From the NCBI RefSeq assembly GCF_947499585.1, contig NZ_CANMOO010000002.1, positions 682,001-746,000 of the forward strand: a DNA stretch of 64,000 bases, in the 5' to 3' direction. This document shows positions 63,451 through 64,000 of the stretch, piece by piece. A model generated the notes under the pieces. That model saw only the letters and a list, made by a program, of their open reading frames with translations, did not search any database and had not been told where the DNA came from. The first letter of the stretch is position 1. Each line of letters opens with the position of its first letter. The DNA comes from an uncultured Allomuricauda sp. (GTDB taxonomy: Bacteria > Bacteroidota > Bacteroidia > Flavobacteriales > Flavobacteriaceae). The position numbers and the translations under genes are program-made.

Positions 63451-64000
63451 ATGTTTGAGAAAGAATATGATGTTATAGTTGTTGGTGGAGGACATGCGGG
63501 AGCTGAAGCTACGGCAGCGGCTGCCAATATGGGTTCTAAAACTTTGCTGGTTACCATGAACCTTCAGACCATTGGACAGATGTCCTGTAATCCCGCTATG
63601 GGCGGAATTGCCAAGGGACAAATTGTTCGTGAGATTGATGCGTTGGGTGGTTATAGTGGTATAATTACGGACAAGTCTGCGATTCAGTTTAAGATGCTTA
63701 ACAAATCCAAAGGGCCTGCTATGTGGAGTCCAAGAGCGCAGAATGATAGAATGCGTTTTGCTGAGGAATGGAGATTGGCTTTAGAGAACACTCCGAATGC
63801 AGACTTTTATCAAGAGATGGTTTCTGGTTTGTTGGTTGAGGGAGATAAAGTAGTTGGCGTAAGAACGTCTTTGGGAATTGATATTAAGTCCAAAGCGGTT
63901 GTATTGACTAATGGAACTTTTTTAAATGGCCTTATCCATATTGGAGAAAAACAATTTGGAGGAGGAAGAGCTGGAGAAAAAGCAGCTACTGGAATTACTG
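63451..64000 (+). CDS. mnmG: tRNA uridine-5-carboxymethylaminomethyl modification enzyme MnmG (5' part)
   Basis: The first 183 codons of MnmG (GidA), cut by the right edge. The FAD-binding motif VIVVGGGHAGAEATAAAA is near the N-terminus, followed by CNPAMGGIAKGQIVREIDALGG, SKGPAMWSPRAQNDRM and a VLTNGTFLNG segment, all hallmarks of the family. With MnmE it adds cmnm groups to wobble uridines of several tRNAs. It follows ybeY by 2 nt, so DUF4175, ybeY and mnmG form one operon, with the parS-like site in the ybeY/mnmG junction. Confidence 0.97.
   Translation, partial: MFEKEYDVIVVGGGHAGAEATAAAANMGSKTLLVTMNLQTIGQMSCNPAMGGIAKGQIVREIDALGGYSGIITDKSAIQFKMLNKSKGPAMWSPRAQNDRMRFAEEWRLALENTPNADFYQEMVSGLLVEGDKVVGVRTSLGIDIKSKAVVLTNGTFLNGLIHIGEKQFGGGRAGEKAATGIT

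Overview
The window is chromosomal DNA of a gliding member of the Flavobacteriaceae (phylum Bacteroidota), probably marine. The evidence is a set of type IX secretion/gliding genes (an sprC-sprD-sprB-sprF-like operon with type B sorting domains), Bacteroidota promoters of the form TAnnTTTG, a glutaminyl-tRNA synthetase, a SusC/OMP-type receptor, a DUF4175 gene next to ybeY and mnmG, low GC content by eye, and many lipoprotein or short signal peptides. I see no prophage, IS element, CRISPR array or rRNA operon.

Layout. 1-2413: left-edge-truncated outer-membrane beta-barrel receptor (-). 2569-9028 (+): lepA, then a NarL-type response regulator overlapping a 7TMR-DISM histidine kinase, followed by two small outer-membrane barrel proteins. 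9053-10879 (-): CPA1 antiporter with a TrkA-N domain, divergent from a universal stress protein that is translationally coupled to a SulP anion transporter with an extra C-terminal domain. 14161-18557 (+): metallo-beta-lactamase-fold hydrolase, S8 lipoprotein peptidase and M1 peptidase. 18624-21855 (+): rnpA, S41 peptidase, alpha/beta hydrolase. 21956-26438 (+): a stress or envelope island with a lumazine-binding-like secreted protein, an ECF41 sigma factor with an azoreductase/cupin operon, an NTF2-like lipoprotein and an unrecognised secreted TIM-barrel-like protein. 26524-28357 (+): a compact restriction-modification pair. 28360-30161 (-): rpiB, CDF transporter and ElaA-type acetyltransferase. 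30746-34324 (+): rnr, a DUF2807 protein and a LysE exporter.

34356-54528 (-): tRNA-Cys, folB and the roughly 20-kb gliding operon, dominated by one uninterrupted 14.4-kb reading frame for a 4790-residue SprB-like adhesin. 54793-59469: glnS (+), an SPFH protein (-) and gltX (-), with a DUF4365 remnant between the last two. 59602-64000 (+): DUF4175 protein, ybeY with a perfect parS-like palindrome in its last codons, and mnmG running off the right edge.

How the genes fit together. The SprC/D/B/F proteins should form a surface adhesin module exported by the type IX system encoded elsewhere. The ECF41 factor carries all three family signature motifs, and two matching promoter-like sites with identical 16-nt spacing sit before its own gene and before the azoreductase gene, so an autoregulated two-promoter regulon can be read directly. 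The methyltransferase gene is followed, with an 11-nt overlap, by a small protein bearing a PD-(D/E)xK-like motif, a candidate undescribed restriction enzyme. The SulP transporter carries a poorly characterised domain after STAS and sits beside a tandem USP and a sodium/proton antiporter, which suggests regulated anion (perhaps bicarbonate) uptake.
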